Below are positions 23,883-32,555 of a stretch of DNA of 34,803 nucleotides, in pieces (the first letter of the stretch is position 1; every line of letters begins with the position of its first letter). A model generated the notes under the pieces. It did no database searches, was not told the DNA's origin, and saw only the letters and a list, made by a program, of their open reading frames with translations. The stretch comes from a bacterium (GTDB lineage: Bacteria; SZUA-79; Acidulodesulfobacterales; Acidulodesulfobacteraceae): NCBI GenBank assembly GCA_021825865.1, contig JAKAFU010000020.1, forward strand, positions 1 through 34,803. The letters run 5' to 3'. A program made the translations under genes and the position numbers.

Positions 23883-25148
23883 TTATTTATCCGTTCCTGT
23901 ATCAGCCCCTGCATATGCCATAAGTCTATAAATCCAGAATAAAACCATTTTGGCGGTATAAATCTTTATTTCATTTCTTGTGCCTGAAAAATTATACTGT
24001 CTAACCTCTTGAATATTGTCGGAAGATAAAGCTATAAATACCGTTCCGACGGGATAGTTGTCCGACTCTCCCTTAGGTCCTGCAAAACCGGTTACTGCAG
24101 CGCCTATATCGGAATAGGCTTTTTTTCTTATATTTTCGGCCATTAGAATAGCACATTCCGAAGATACCGCTCCATTTTTTTCTATAATATCTTCATCGAT
24201 GCCCAGTTCATTTATCTTCGCAAAATTGGAATAAACTATCTCGCTTAAAATAAAATAAGCCGAAGCACCTGGCGGATCAGTCAATTTGTTAGAAATATAG
24301 CCTCCGGTGAGCGACTCCGCAATAGCTACGGTAATCCGGTTTTTTTTTAGCAAACCTGCACAAACTGTTTCTAATTCATCATCATCATATCCGTAAATAA
24401 AATTATTAAACTCTGTAAGTACAATATCGTCTATTACTTTGGTAGCGTCATGAAGTTTTTGAGTTGTAATGCCCTTTACGTAAATACTTAGAATAATTTC
24501 ACCATAAGAAAATTCAAATGAATATTTTAAATCCGCAAATTTGCCGCTTATACGCTTTAGGCGATTTTCAAACTTTTTTTCTTTAAGACCGAATAATTTA
24601 TATTTTCTTTTTTTTATAAAATAAGATATTCCCAATTTTCCTATCATTTTTCCGAGTACATGATTTTTAAACATTGCCTTTGCATCATCCGGCTCTAAAG
24701 GCATAGCGGCAAAAAAAACCGGTTCGGTCAAGTAAAAACCGGAAAGCCCGGAATTTTGATTAGGAATAATAAATGAATTCTTTGGAAAACAGCATGATTT
24801 TTCATAGGAAGATTTAAACGATTTACCTCTCGACTCATATACAAGTTTCATTAAATCCAGCGCATCTTTGCTTTTTACCATTTCTTTTTTTAACACATTT
24901 GATACCATTTCAGACGTAATATTCAAATCTTCTTTTAAACCGCCGCAAACCAATATTGCCGAAGAATCTCCCGTCAGCATATATGATAATACTTTATAAA
25001 TACTGTCTGATGAGTCGTCTGGAAGGCATACCGCTTCTTTAAATTTTAAATTATAATCGGCAAGCATATCCGAAAAATCTAAAAGAACCTCGCCTGCTTT
25101 TTTAAAATCGTAATTATCGGCAATAATTAATATCTTAATATCATCCAT
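23883..25148 (-). CDS. cinA: CinA-family protein: degenerate MoCF-like domain plus NMN amidohydrolase domain
   Basis: This 421-residue protein has the CinA two-domain layout. The C-terminal domain (from about 270) is well conserved: IAESLTGGYISNKLTDPPGASAYF, KNGAVSSECA and AAVTGFAGPKG...PVGTVFIAL. It should deamidate nicotinamide mononucleotide in pyridine-nucleotide recycling. The N-terminal COG1058 domain is eroded: the TGGLGPTxDD motif reads CGGLKEDLN, and the APGF region reads NQNSGLSGFY. Its pyrophosphatase activity may be lost. It stands between pgpA and recA; 194 bp separate it from recA. A competence role should not be assumed. Confidence 0.85.
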   Translation of the reverse strand: MDDIKILIIADNYDFKKAGEVLLDFSDMLADYNLKFKEAVCLPDDSSDSIYKVLSYMLTGDSSAILVCGGLKEDLNITSEMVSNVLKKEMVKSKDALDLMKLVYESRGKSFKSSYEKSCCFPKNSFIIPNQNSGLSGFYLTEPVFFAAMPLEPDDAKAMFKNHVLGKMIGKLGISYFIKKRKYKLFGLKEKKFENRLKRISGKFADLKYSFEFSYGEIILSIYVKGITTQKLHDATKVIDDIVLTEFNNFIYGYDDDELETVCAGLLKKNRITVAIAESLTGGYISNKLTDPPGASAYFILSEIVYSNFAKINELGIDEDIIEKNGAVSSECAILMAENIRKKAYSDIGAAVTGFAGPKGESDNYPVGTVFIALSSDNIQEVRQYNFSGTRNEIKIYTAKMVLFWIYRLMAYAGADTGTDK

Positions 25149-25205
25149 TAAGTTGTAAGAAATTATTTTAAATATATAGTCTGTATATTTTTATTATATA
25201 TATTA

Positions 25206-25330
25206 TTTATCTATCTATTTATCTGCCTATCTATTCTATTATGTACTTATCTATCTATATATTTACCTACATATATAGATTTATGTATTTGTCTATCTAT
25301 TTATTTACCTATCTATCTATTTATCTTTTA
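25206..25330. repeat. Imperfect tetranucleotide (CTAT/TTAT) microsatellite
   Basis: Imperfect CTAT, TTAT and ACAT units fill the cinA-pgpA spacer, including CTATCTATCTATTTATC-like runs. No gene is visible in this 258-bp gap. Confidence 0.85.
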
Positions 25331-25406
25331 TTTAATGAATCGTTTTTCATTTCTTCATTATTGTAATAAGATATAGCTTATTTATAATATTAATTAATAT
25401 TAATTT

Positions 25407-25898
25407 TCATAGCCCTACAATTATAACAATTATTAATCTTAAAAGCACTGCGGAAATAACCGCGGCTATGACATCGTCAAGCATGATGCCTATACCTCCG
25501 CCGATACGTTTGTCTGCGGCGCCGATAGGGAATGGTTTAATTATATCAAAAATTCTGAATAATAAAAATCCTATTAAAACATACAGTATCGAAAAAGGCG
25601 CCCAAAAAGCTCCGAGCATAGTGATTAAATAACCTTCAACTTCATCTATTACGACTTCGGAGGGGTCCTTTTTACCAATAATTTTTTCTGCTCTTGAAGA
25701 AAAAAATATTCCCGCAAAAAACAGCACGATACATAATATAATATAACCTGAAAAGGTTAGATAATGAAAAAAGAGAAAATATAAAACCATAGAGACAAAA
25801 GTTCCGGCAGTTCCGGGACCGTAGGGAAAATATCCGACATAAAAGAAAGTTGCAAAAAATATAGATACGCTGTCTAAAAAATTTTTATTTTTATCCAT
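25407..25898 (-). CDS. pgpA: Phosphatidylglycerophosphatase A
   Basis: The 163-residue membrane protein has the PgpA signatures PYGPGTAGTF near the N-terminus, VIDEVEGYLITM and KPFPIGAADKRIGGGIGIMLDDVIAA. The acidic residues of EVEG and MLDD bind the metal. It removes phosphate from phosphatidylglycerophosphate to give phosphatidylglycerol, a step in phospholipid synthesis, at the inner membrane. It follows rodA and precedes cinA, an order common in related genomes. Four or five membrane segments are visible. Confidence 0.93.
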   Translation of the reverse strand: MDKNKNFLDSVSIFFATFFYVGYFPYGPGTAGTFVSMVLYFLFFHYLTFSGYIILCIVLFFAGIFFSSRAEKIIGKKDPSEVVIDEVEGYLITMLGAFWAPFSILYVLIGFLLFRIFDIIKPFPIGAADKRIGGGIGIMLDDVIAAVISAVLLRLIIVIIVGL

Positions 25899-25981
25899 TA
25901 TTTTTATACCCTGCTTTTTATATCATGCTTTGTTTTATTAATTCGAAAATAATAGTAATAGCTATTTTAAAATTTTTTTTA

Positions 25982-27088
25982 CTATCCGGATTGATATTTA
26001 TATCGGCGCATTGATATGTTTAACAATATTGCTACGGCAGAGATATCTACAATCAGCGAAGTTCCTCCGTAGCTAAAAAATGGGAGCGGAACACCCACTA
26101 CCGGCAATAAACCGATAGCCATGCTAATATTAATAACCGTGTGCAAAGTAATTATAAATAAAGCTCCGGAACCCAGAAAAAATGCCGGCAGCCTTTTAGT
26201 ATTAGAGACTATTTTAAATCCTCTTATAATTAAAATGAAATATAATCCTATTAAAATTATCGAACCGATAAATCCGAACTGCTGTGCATAGGTAGAAAAT
26301 ATAAAATCCGTCTGTTTGGCAGGCAAAAAATTTAATATACTCTGGCTGCCGCGCCTGAATCCGTCGCCTAAAATTCTTCCGGCGCCGACTGCTATTTCAG
26401 ATTGTATAATATTATAACCCGCGCCTAAGGATGCTTTAGCCGGATGCAAAAATATAAGAATTCTGCTCTTCTGATAAGTTTTAAGATGTCCCCATATAAC
26501 GGGCAGCGCAACCATGGCAAAAAACAGGGCTGCTGCCATCGAAACTCTTTTAATGCCTGCAAGATAAACAATAATACATCCGACAAAAAAAACGATAAGC
26601 GATGTTCCAAGGTCCGGTTCTTTAGCTATAAGTAAAACAGGTATAATAATTATTAAAAAAGGAATCATTAAATCGGTTAATTTATAATATTTTTTTTTAG
26701 CGTTTGTAAAATATTTTGCTAAAGCAAGAATTAACGCTATTTTCATAAGTTCTGAAGGCTGTATTGTAAACAATCCTAAAGAAATCCACCTTGATGCGCC
26801 GTGTGATATTTTCCCCTTTATTAAAACTATAATTATTAAAATCAGAACAATACCGTAAATATAGTATGCAATATCTATAAGGGTATTATAATCTATTGAT
26901 ATTATTGCAAACAGCACAAAAAAAGAAATTCCGAACCATATAATCTGCCTCATAACATAAGAGTTAAGCAATTCATGATGATTAAGACTTAATGAACCAA
27001 GCAGATTAACTATCCCTAAAAAAGAAATTATTATTACCGTAAAGAATAAAATAAAATCAAAATTTTTAATGTTATCCGATAATTTCAT
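25982..27088 (-). CDS. rodA: Rod-shape peptidoglycan polymerase RodA
   Basis: The 368-residue SEDS-family protein has about ten membrane segments. The family motif FLPAKQTDFIFSTYAQQFGFIGS is clear, and PLPFFSYGGTSL marks the last loop. RodA polymerises lipid II during cell elongation and works as a pair with PBP2, encoded 67 bp upstream. Membership of RodA rather than FtsW follows from the mrdA-rodA pairing and the mre genes further on. Confidence 0.94.
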   Translation of the reverse strand: MKLSDNIKNFDFILFFTVIIISFLGIVNLLGSLSLNHHELLNSYVMRQIIWFGISFFVLFAIISIDYNTLIDIAYYIYGIVLILIIIVLIKGKISHGASRWISLGLFTIQPSELMKIALILALAKYFTNAKKKYYKLTDLMIPFLIIIIPVLLIAKEPDLGTSLIVFFVGCIIVYLAGIKRVSMAAALFFAMVALPVIWGHLKTYQKSRILIFLHPAKASLGAGYNIIQSEIAVGAGRILGDGFRRGSQSILNFLPAKQTDFIFSTYAQQFGFIGSIILIGLYFILIIRGFKIVSNTKRLPAFFLGSGALFIITLHTVINISMAIGLLPVVGVPLPFFSYGGTSLIVDISAVAILLNISMRRYKYQSG

Positions 27089-27155
27089 TTAAATATCAGT
27101 TATACTCTTAATTTATATTATATATATTTATAATTTTTGTTTTATATTGATTTTT

Positions 27156-29054
27156 CTAAAAACTTGTATAAATAAAACTTGGAAGATTTTTATTTTTATT
27201 ATTTTTTCTTTTTTTAAGAGACGGTTTCCACATGCCTTTCTGTTCAAGATATTTTTCAACTATTTTTTTTGCCACGACCGCCGCATGCGCTCCAAGAAAT
27301 TTTGCGTGCATTTCAAGAATCACTACGGCAATTTTTGGATGATTCATCGGAGCGAATCCGACAAACCACGCGTTATCCCTGTCTTTTCTCGGAATATATT
27401 TTGCATCGTAAATAGAATAAGTTTTTGAGATTATCTGCGCAGTTCCGGTTTTACCGCAAAATGAAATGCCCCTTATCCTTCCGTTAGTGGCAGTTCCGTT
27501 TTTTCCGTTTACTACTTCATACAGACCTTTTTTTATAGCTTTTACATAACTTCTTTTTAACTTAATCCGTCTTATTAATCTGCTTTTAATCTGTTTTACT
27601 ATCCTGCCCGAACTCGATACAATCCTGCTTACTATATAAGGCCGGTAAATATAGCCTCCGTTTGCGATAGCGCTGTACGCCTCAATAAGCTGTATAGGCG
27701 TAACGGAAACATAACTCTGTCCGATTATAGAGGACAATGTTGAACCTTTATACCATCTTCTGCGATAAACTTTATAAACTAATTTTCTTGTAGGAATAAA
27801 TCCGGGATTTTCCGCAGGCAGGTCAATTCCTGTCTTTTTGCCGAATCCAAGTAAATGCGCATAATAGGCTATCTGAGAAATATGAAGTCTGACGGCAATA
27901 GAATAAAAATAAGTGTCTACGGATTCTTCTAATGCGGTATATAAATTTATTTTTGAATCCTGATTGGGATTCCAGTTATAAAATACCGCGTCTCCCAGTT
28001 TAAAAGTAGGACCAGCAAAAATCTTTTTATTCGGTGTAATCAGATGCGTTTCAAGACCCGCCAGCGCACCGACAATTTTAAACGTGGAGCCAGGCGCCAG
28101 AGAATTTTGTATGGCTTTATTTTGAAGAGGATGCTCGTCATTATTTATAATTTTATCCCATTCTTTTGTTGAAATACCTTTAGAAAAATAAACAGGATTA
28201 AAAGAAGGAGTGGATACCATAGCAAGAATTTTACCGTTATTCGGATTCATTGCAATTACGGCGCCCTCTTTATTTTTCATAAGTTTATATGCAAGTTTTT
28301 CTAAAGTAAGATTTAGCGTAGTATAGATATTATCCCCCATTTTAGGTTTTTCGACCACGACTTTTCCTTCAGTTTTGCCGAACGAATTTACTACGACCCT
28401 TTTTTCTCCGTCTTTTCCGTGTAAATATTTTTGATAATAATATTCCAACCCTGTTTCTCCGATAATATCGGAAGGATTAACATATGAATATTTTTTCTCT
28501 TTTAATTGTTCAGAAGAGACTAAACCGACGTAGCCGAATATTTGCGCTCCCATATCTCCATATTTATAATGTCTTATAGGGATTTTTTCTATAAAAAAAC
28601 CGGGGAGATAGAGTTTATTAACTTCAAAAATAGATAAATTTTTTATAGACAAATTTCTTATCAAAACTATTGAATCATAATCAGGTATAAATTCTTCTTT
28701 TTTTACTATTTTGTATAATCTGGAATATTTTTTATGAAACATTGAAGCAATTAACTGAAGTTCTCCTTTTAATGACTTTACATGAGCTATAGTTACGGCA
28801 ATATTGAAAGACGATTCATTGTCAACCATAATCTTGCCTGTATTTGATAATATATATCCTCTCGGTGCCGGCAGATACATTATCCTTGTAGCATTATTTT
28901 TAGCAAGATAATAATAATAATTTCCATTGATAACCTGCAAAAAAAATATTCTTGCAATAATCAATAAACATATCACCGAAAAAATCAATGCAATAAAATT
29001 TAATCTTTTTTTCTGGCTGTTAAATATCCCGTTTTCGTTAAATGCAGAAGACAT
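27156..29054 (-). CDS. mrdA: Penicillin-binding protein 2, elongation transpeptidase
   Basis: This 632-residue class B PBP has one N-terminal membrane anchor (about 18-38), then the PBP dimerisation/pedestal domain (PAPRGYILSNTG at 63-74) and the transpeptidase domain. The active-site Ser is 323 in APGSTFK; the second motif is SVD at 378-380, as in E. coli PBP2 (SxD rather than SxN); KTGT begins at 535. It cross-links peptidoglycan in the elongasome with RodA and MreBCD. A basic tail (KKRKNNKNKN) ends the protein. The larE and PpiD-like genes separate it from mreD, which is unusual. Confidence 0.95.
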   Translation of the reverse strand: MSSAFNENGIFNSQKKRLNFIALIFSVICLLIIARIFFLQVINGNYYYYLAKNNATRIMYLPAPRGYILSNTGKIMVDNESSFNIAVTIAHVKSLKGELQLIASMFHKKYSRLYKIVKKEEFIPDYDSIVLIRNLSIKNLSIFEVNKLYLPGFFIEKIPIRHYKYGDMGAQIFGYVGLVSSEQLKEKKYSYVNPSDIIGETGLEYYYQKYLHGKDGEKRVVVNSFGKTEGKVVVEKPKMGDNIYTTLNLTLEKLAYKLMKNKEGAVIAMNPNNGKILAMVSTPSFNPVYFSKGISTKEWDKIINNDEHPLQNKAIQNSLAPGSTFKIVGALAGLETHLITPNKKIFAGPTFKLGDAVFYNWNPNQDSKINLYTALEESVDTYFYSIAVRLHISQIAYYAHLLGFGKKTGIDLPAENPGFIPTRKLVYKVYRRRWYKGSTLSSIIGQSYVSVTPIQLIEAYSAIANGGYIYRPYIVSRIVSSSGRIVKQIKSRLIRRIKLKRSYVKAIKKGLYEVVNGKNGTATNGRIRGISFCGKTGTAQIISKTYSIYDAKYIPRKDRDNAWFVGFAPMNHPKIAVVILEMHAKFLGAHAAVVAKKIVEKYLEQKGMWKPSLKKRKNNKNKNLPSFIYTSF

Positions 29055-29237
29055 ATAGAAATATAGTTAATAATAAAATACAAAAAATAAAATATAAAAA
29101 AATGCAGTTAAGTTTAAAAAAAGGACAATTTTTAAAATCGGGACAAAGCAGAAATACGGCAATATCTTCGCAATATCTTTATAGCTGCGGCGTATCGCAT
29201 ATTTATTATAATAAAATTTAATAAGATTAAATAAAAT

Positions 29238-30065
29238 TTATAAATTCAGTCCGCTGTGATTTATTCCTTCAATATCTACCGCAACTGTTTTAAATCCTAT
29301 TCCTTTTATTTTTGATATAATATCAGATAATGATTCATATTGCATTAAATTATTAATTTGCGCCGCAGGAACTTCAATTTTTGCCAATTTTCCATAATAT
29401 CTTACCCTTACTTCGTTAAATCCGTTTTGCGTCAGCACATCTTCAGCCCTTTCAACCATTTTAATTTTTTCTTCCGTTACAATGCTGCCGAACGGTATTC
29501 TTGAAGCAAGACAAGCCATTTGAGGTTTATCCCACGTATCAAGCTCAAAAAATTTAGAAGCGTTTCTTATATCGTTTTTAAAAAACCCGGCTTCTTTTAA
29601 AGGAGATATGACATTAAATTCTTTTTCGGCTTTCATTCCCGGTCTATCTTTAAAATTAGCTTCGTCTTCGGCATTAGTTCCGACGGATAATTTGTAGCCC
29701 TCTGGAATATAAGGTCTTATGGTCTTGAATAATGCAATTTTACAAAAATAACATCTTAAATAATCATTTTTTAAATATGATTCGTCTAAATACTCTTTAG
29801 TTTTAACTATAATATGTTTTACGCCTAATTCAAACGCCTTTTTTTTACAAAACTCGACTTCTCTGCCCGGTATTGTAAAGGAATTACCTGTAATAGCCAA
29901 TACATTTTCGGCGCCGAGCGTTTTTACGGCAATAAATAATAGAAAAGTTGAATCTGCTCCTCCGCTGTATGCAACGGCAATTTTTTTTTCACTGCCGAGA
30001 ATCAATTGAATCTTTTCTATTTTTTGCAACAAATCATCATCTATTGTATTTATATCGGTATTCAT
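29238..30065 (-). CDS. larE: LarE-type sulfur transferase of nickel-pincer nucleotide synthesis
   Basis: The 275-residue PP-loop ATPase has AYSGGADSTFLL at 32-43 and the LarE motif PQMACLASRIPFG around Cys185, the sulfur-donating or cluster-binding cysteine. Two more cysteines form RCYFCK (105 and 108). LarE thiolates the pyridinium biscarboxylate made by LarB; LarC then inserts nickel to give the cofactor of lactate racemase and related epimerases. LarE proteins with three such cysteines have been described as binding a [4Fe-4S] cluster that supplies sulfur catalytically. larB lies 1.2 kb away on the opposite strand; no larC or larA is in the window. Position between mrdA and the PpiD-like gene is odd. 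Confidence 0.85.
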   Translation of the reverse strand: MNTDINTIDDDLLQKIEKIQLILGSEKKIAVAYSGGADSTFLLFIAVKTLGAENVLAITGNSFTIPGREVEFCKKKAFELGVKHIIVKTKEYLDESYLKNDYLRCYFCKIALFKTIRPYIPEGYKLSVGTNAEDEANFKDRPGMKAEKEFNVISPLKEAGFFKNDIRNASKFFELDTWDKPQMACLASRIPFGSIVTEEKIKMVERAEDVLTQNGFNEVRVRYYGKLAKIEVPAAQINNLMQYESLSDIISKIKGIGFKTVAVDIEGINHSGLNL

Positions 30066-30107
30066 ATCGTTTGCATTTTTTATTTTTTATATCCTTGCAA
30101 TTCATTA

Positions 30108-31133
30108 TTAAACACGCTGCATTATTTTATTTATTAATTGAATATTATATTTTATATGCGATTTAGATTCAAGATATGTTACATAATCATCTAAAAATTC
30201 AGTCTGTTTCTCAAACATATAATTTCTATATACGGCAAACTTTTTTTGCGGCGCAAGTTTAAAAACAGGGAAATGAATATATTTTATTTTTAATACCGTA
30301 AATCCGGATTTTATAGAAATTGGAACTAATGAAATCTTGCCTTGAATACCGGATGACGCCGCTTGCAGCACAGCCCCGTTGAAGTTATATTTTTTAAATT
30401 TCTTCGAAGCAATCAATTGAGTATCCGTCTGTAATGGAAAATTAACAATCTTGGCTTTAAATTGAATTGCCAATTTTTTAAATCCGCTGTTAGAAAGAAC
30501 AATTTTTTTAATGAACTTGTAGGCAACGTTTTTAGTTTTGAAAATAGCTGCTTCAAAAGCAACGGATTTATTCTGCAATCTATAATTATCCGCAATCTGC
30601 TGTTTATTAAAACTAAAAGAACTCTGAATAATTGCACGCATAAAATGCCTGTTAATTTCGTGTTTATAATGTTTTTCAAAAATAGCCTGCGTCATATGAT
30701 TCTGTGCAAGGACAGAGGTAAAAATTTTATTGCTGAAATTTCCGTTTTTTTGAAATGCGTAAATACCCGCTATTTTATTTGCGAGATAATGCTTGGAAAC
30801 GCTGACCCCAAAATTATTAGCTCTATTTTCTAAAACTTTATCTGCGACAATAGAAGATAATGCTTTGCCGGCTATATATTTTTTCATAGTCTTATTAATA
30901 TTTTTGCCGTATAATTCTCTATAATAATTTTCAAGATTACCGTAATATCTATAAAATGCCGCTACCGTGACAGGTTTCCCGTCAACCATGGCTACATTCT
31001 GCGGAGATATAGCGCTGCCTCCTCCCACAATATACGGTAAAAAGCTAAAACCTACTATAAATAAAAATCCTACAACTATTGTCACTATCTTGCCAAATAA
31101 AGAACCGTAAAATCTTCTTAAAAACTCAAGCAT
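30108..31133 (-). CDS. PpiD/SurA-N-like membrane-anchored periplasmic chaperone, reduced parvulin region
   Basis: I place the start at the ATG at 31133 because AAAGAGGA precedes it by 7 bases and the product then starts like PpiD (MLEFLRRFYGSLFGKIVTIV). The frame itself extends further upstream. The 341-residue protein has one membrane anchor (about 14-34), VAMVDGKPVTVAAFYRYY, and a SurA_N-type helical region (VLENRANNFGVSVSKHYLANKI, FQKNGNFSN, VLAQNHMTQAIFEKHYKHEI). The following stretch resembles a parvulin domain only at its end (SGFTVLKIKYI); the usual ARHIL-type start is missing. It probably holds or folds exported proteins without strong isomerase activity. It is divergent to larB. Confidence 0.65.
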   Translation of the reverse strand: MLEFLRRFYGSLFGKIVTIVVGFLFIVGFSFLPYIVGGGSAISPQNVAMVDGKPVTVAAFYRYYGNLENYYRELYGKNINKTMKKYIAGKALSSIVADKVLENRANNFGVSVSKHYLANKIAGIYAFQKNGNFSNKIFTSVLAQNHMTQAIFEKHYKHEINRHFMRAIIQSSFSFNKQQIADNYRLQNKSVAFEAAIFKTKNVAYKFIKKIVLSNSGFKKLAIQFKAKIVNFPLQTDTQLIASKKFKKYNFNGAVLQAASSGIQGKISLVPISIKSGFTVLKIKYIHFPVFKLAPQKKFAVYRNYMFEKQTEFLDDYVTYLESKSHIKYNIQLINKIMQRV

Positions 31134-31245
31134 AAATAAATCCTCTTTTAATTTTTTAAAATTAAATATAATATATAATTTTATACGTCTTATGTTTTTA
31201 ATGCAAATAAAAAATAATTTAAAGGTTAAATCAAAGAGCAATTTT

Positions 31246-31965
31246 ATGGAACCTTTTGACGAAAATTTCACGGACAATAATACTTGCGCCGATACGAATT
31301 ATATCAACCTGCATTTTGCAAAATTAGATATTAACCGTCTAAAAAGAGCAGGCAAGCCTGAAGCAGTCTTATGCGACGGAAAAACCCCGGCAGAGATTTT
31401 AAAAATAGCAAAAACATTAGAAAGGATTGCAAATAACGTCATTTTTACGAGAGTAAATTATAAAATAAAAAATATCCTTCTTTCAAACTGCAAAAAAACA
31501 ATATACTACGACAAAGCAAAAATTATAGTATTAAATCCGCTGCAGCCGGAGGAATGCAAACTTAAAGGAAATATTCTCATCGTTACCGCAGGTACGTCTG
31601 ATATACCGGTTGCCGAAGAAGCCGCAGTTACGGCAGAAGTTTTGGGGAATAAAATATCTAAACTTTATGATATAGGAGTTGCCGGAACTCACAGAATTTT
31701 TGACAATATAGACAAAATTAAATCGGCTGACGTTATCATAGCCGTTGCCGGAATGGACGGCGTGCTTCCTACTTTTATTTCAAGTTTAGTCGATGCAGCG
31801 GTCATCGCAGTGCCTTCGTCTAATGGTTATGGAACCGGATTTAACGGAATATCGGCTCTTCTTTCTATGCTTAACAGCTGCTCCGGAGGTTTATTAACGG
31901 TAAACATAGACAACGGATTCGGCGCCGGCGTGGCAGCTAGCATCATTAATAAAAAAATTAAATAG
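31246..31965 (+). CDS. larB: LarB, pyridinium-3,5-biscarboxylic acid mononucleotide synthase
   Basis: This is the only clear plus-strand gene. It has 239 residues from the ATG at 31246, which has AAAGAG upstream; an in-frame ATG at 31192 lacks a ribosome site. The N-terminal LDINRLKRAGKPEAVLCDGKT and the AIR-carboxylase-like core (VTAGTSDIPVAEEAAVTAEV, GVAGTHRI, AGMDGVLPTFISSLVDA, VPSSNGYGTGFNGISALL, TVNIDNGFGAG) match LarB. It carboxylates and hydrolyses nicotinic acid adenine dinucleotide, the first step to the nickel-pincer cofactor. It diverges from the PpiD-like gene over 112 bp of A/T-rich DNA with TTAATTTT-TT-AAAATTAA, and converges with mreD. Confidence 0.88.
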   Translation: MEPFDENFTDNNTCADTNYINLHFAKLDINRLKRAGKPEAVLCDGKTPAEILKIAKTLERIANNVIFTRVNYKIKNILLSNCKKTIYYDKAKIIVLNPLQPEECKLKGNILIVTAGTSDIPVAEEAAVTAEVLGNKISKLYDIGVAGTHRIFDNIDKIKSADVIIAVAGMDGVLPTFISSLVDAAVIAVPSSNGYGTGFNGISALLSMLNSCSGGLLTVNIDNGFGAGVAASIINKKIK

Positions 31966-32018
31966 CTGCAGCCGTTTAGTTTTTAATTATTTAACTATTA
32001 TTCGATTATTCGGTATTA

Positions 32019-32555
32019 TTAAATTTTTAATCCTGTTTGCGCTCGTTTATATCTGTAATAATCTATTTTTCTAAAAAAATAAAATACTATCGGGGATACC
32101 ATAGAAGTAATAGCGCTAACCGGCAGCAGATAAAACAAAACATAATAAATCAAGTTATATCTGTACTTAAAATAAATAAAACTTACGGCAAATATTAAAA
32201 AATAATAGAGCGCAGACGATATAAACGTTATAAAAATATCGTAAATTATATTATCCGATAAAAATTTTTTCCATAAGTAAAAGGCAACCGTAAAAATGAT
32301 AACGCCTGCCATAGCATAAGTATACGGGTTCATAGCGGTAAAACATCCATATACGTAAAAGAATAAATAGGATGCGATGAGCCCGTTAAAAATATTAAAA
32401 TAAAGAGCAAAATAAATAATAGCAATAAGCGCAAAATTAGGTAAAATAAAAGGATTTTCAAAATAATTGGAAAAAATCAGGGTAAGTATAAGCAAAAAAA
32501 GAGAAAATAGCGTTATATAAACATTTCTTATTATTTTATCTCTCAATGAGAACAT
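32019..32555 (-). CDS. mreD: Rod-shape determining protein MreD
   Basis: The 178-residue protein is almost entirely membrane segments (about five), with the small MreD-like size. Sequence similarity in this family is weak; identity rests on its size, topology and overlap of 20 bp with the end of mreC. It links MreC and the elongasome at the inner membrane. Confidence 0.8.
   Translation of the reverse strand: MFSLRDKIIRNVYITLFSLFLLILTLIFSNYFENPFILPNFALIAIIYFALYFNIFNGLIASYLFFYVYGCFTAMNPYTYAMAGVIIFTVAFYLWKKFLSDNIIYDIFITFISSALYYFLIFAVSFIYFKYRYNLIYYVLFYLLPVSAITSMVSPIVFYFFRKIDYYRYKRAQTGLKI

Noticed and set aside
31192-31245. Longer start for larB
   Set aside because: The extra 18 residues are A/T-driven, precede the conserved domain and have no ribosome site; AAAGAG supports 31246.
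31134-31277. Longer start for the PpiD-like gene
   Set aside because: The extra 48 residues overlap larB and its promoter area, while AAAGAGGA clearly supports 31133.
31966-32018. Bidirectional terminator between larB and mreD
   Set aside because: GCTGCAGC cannot fold with a proper loop and no stable G+C stem precedes the T-run.
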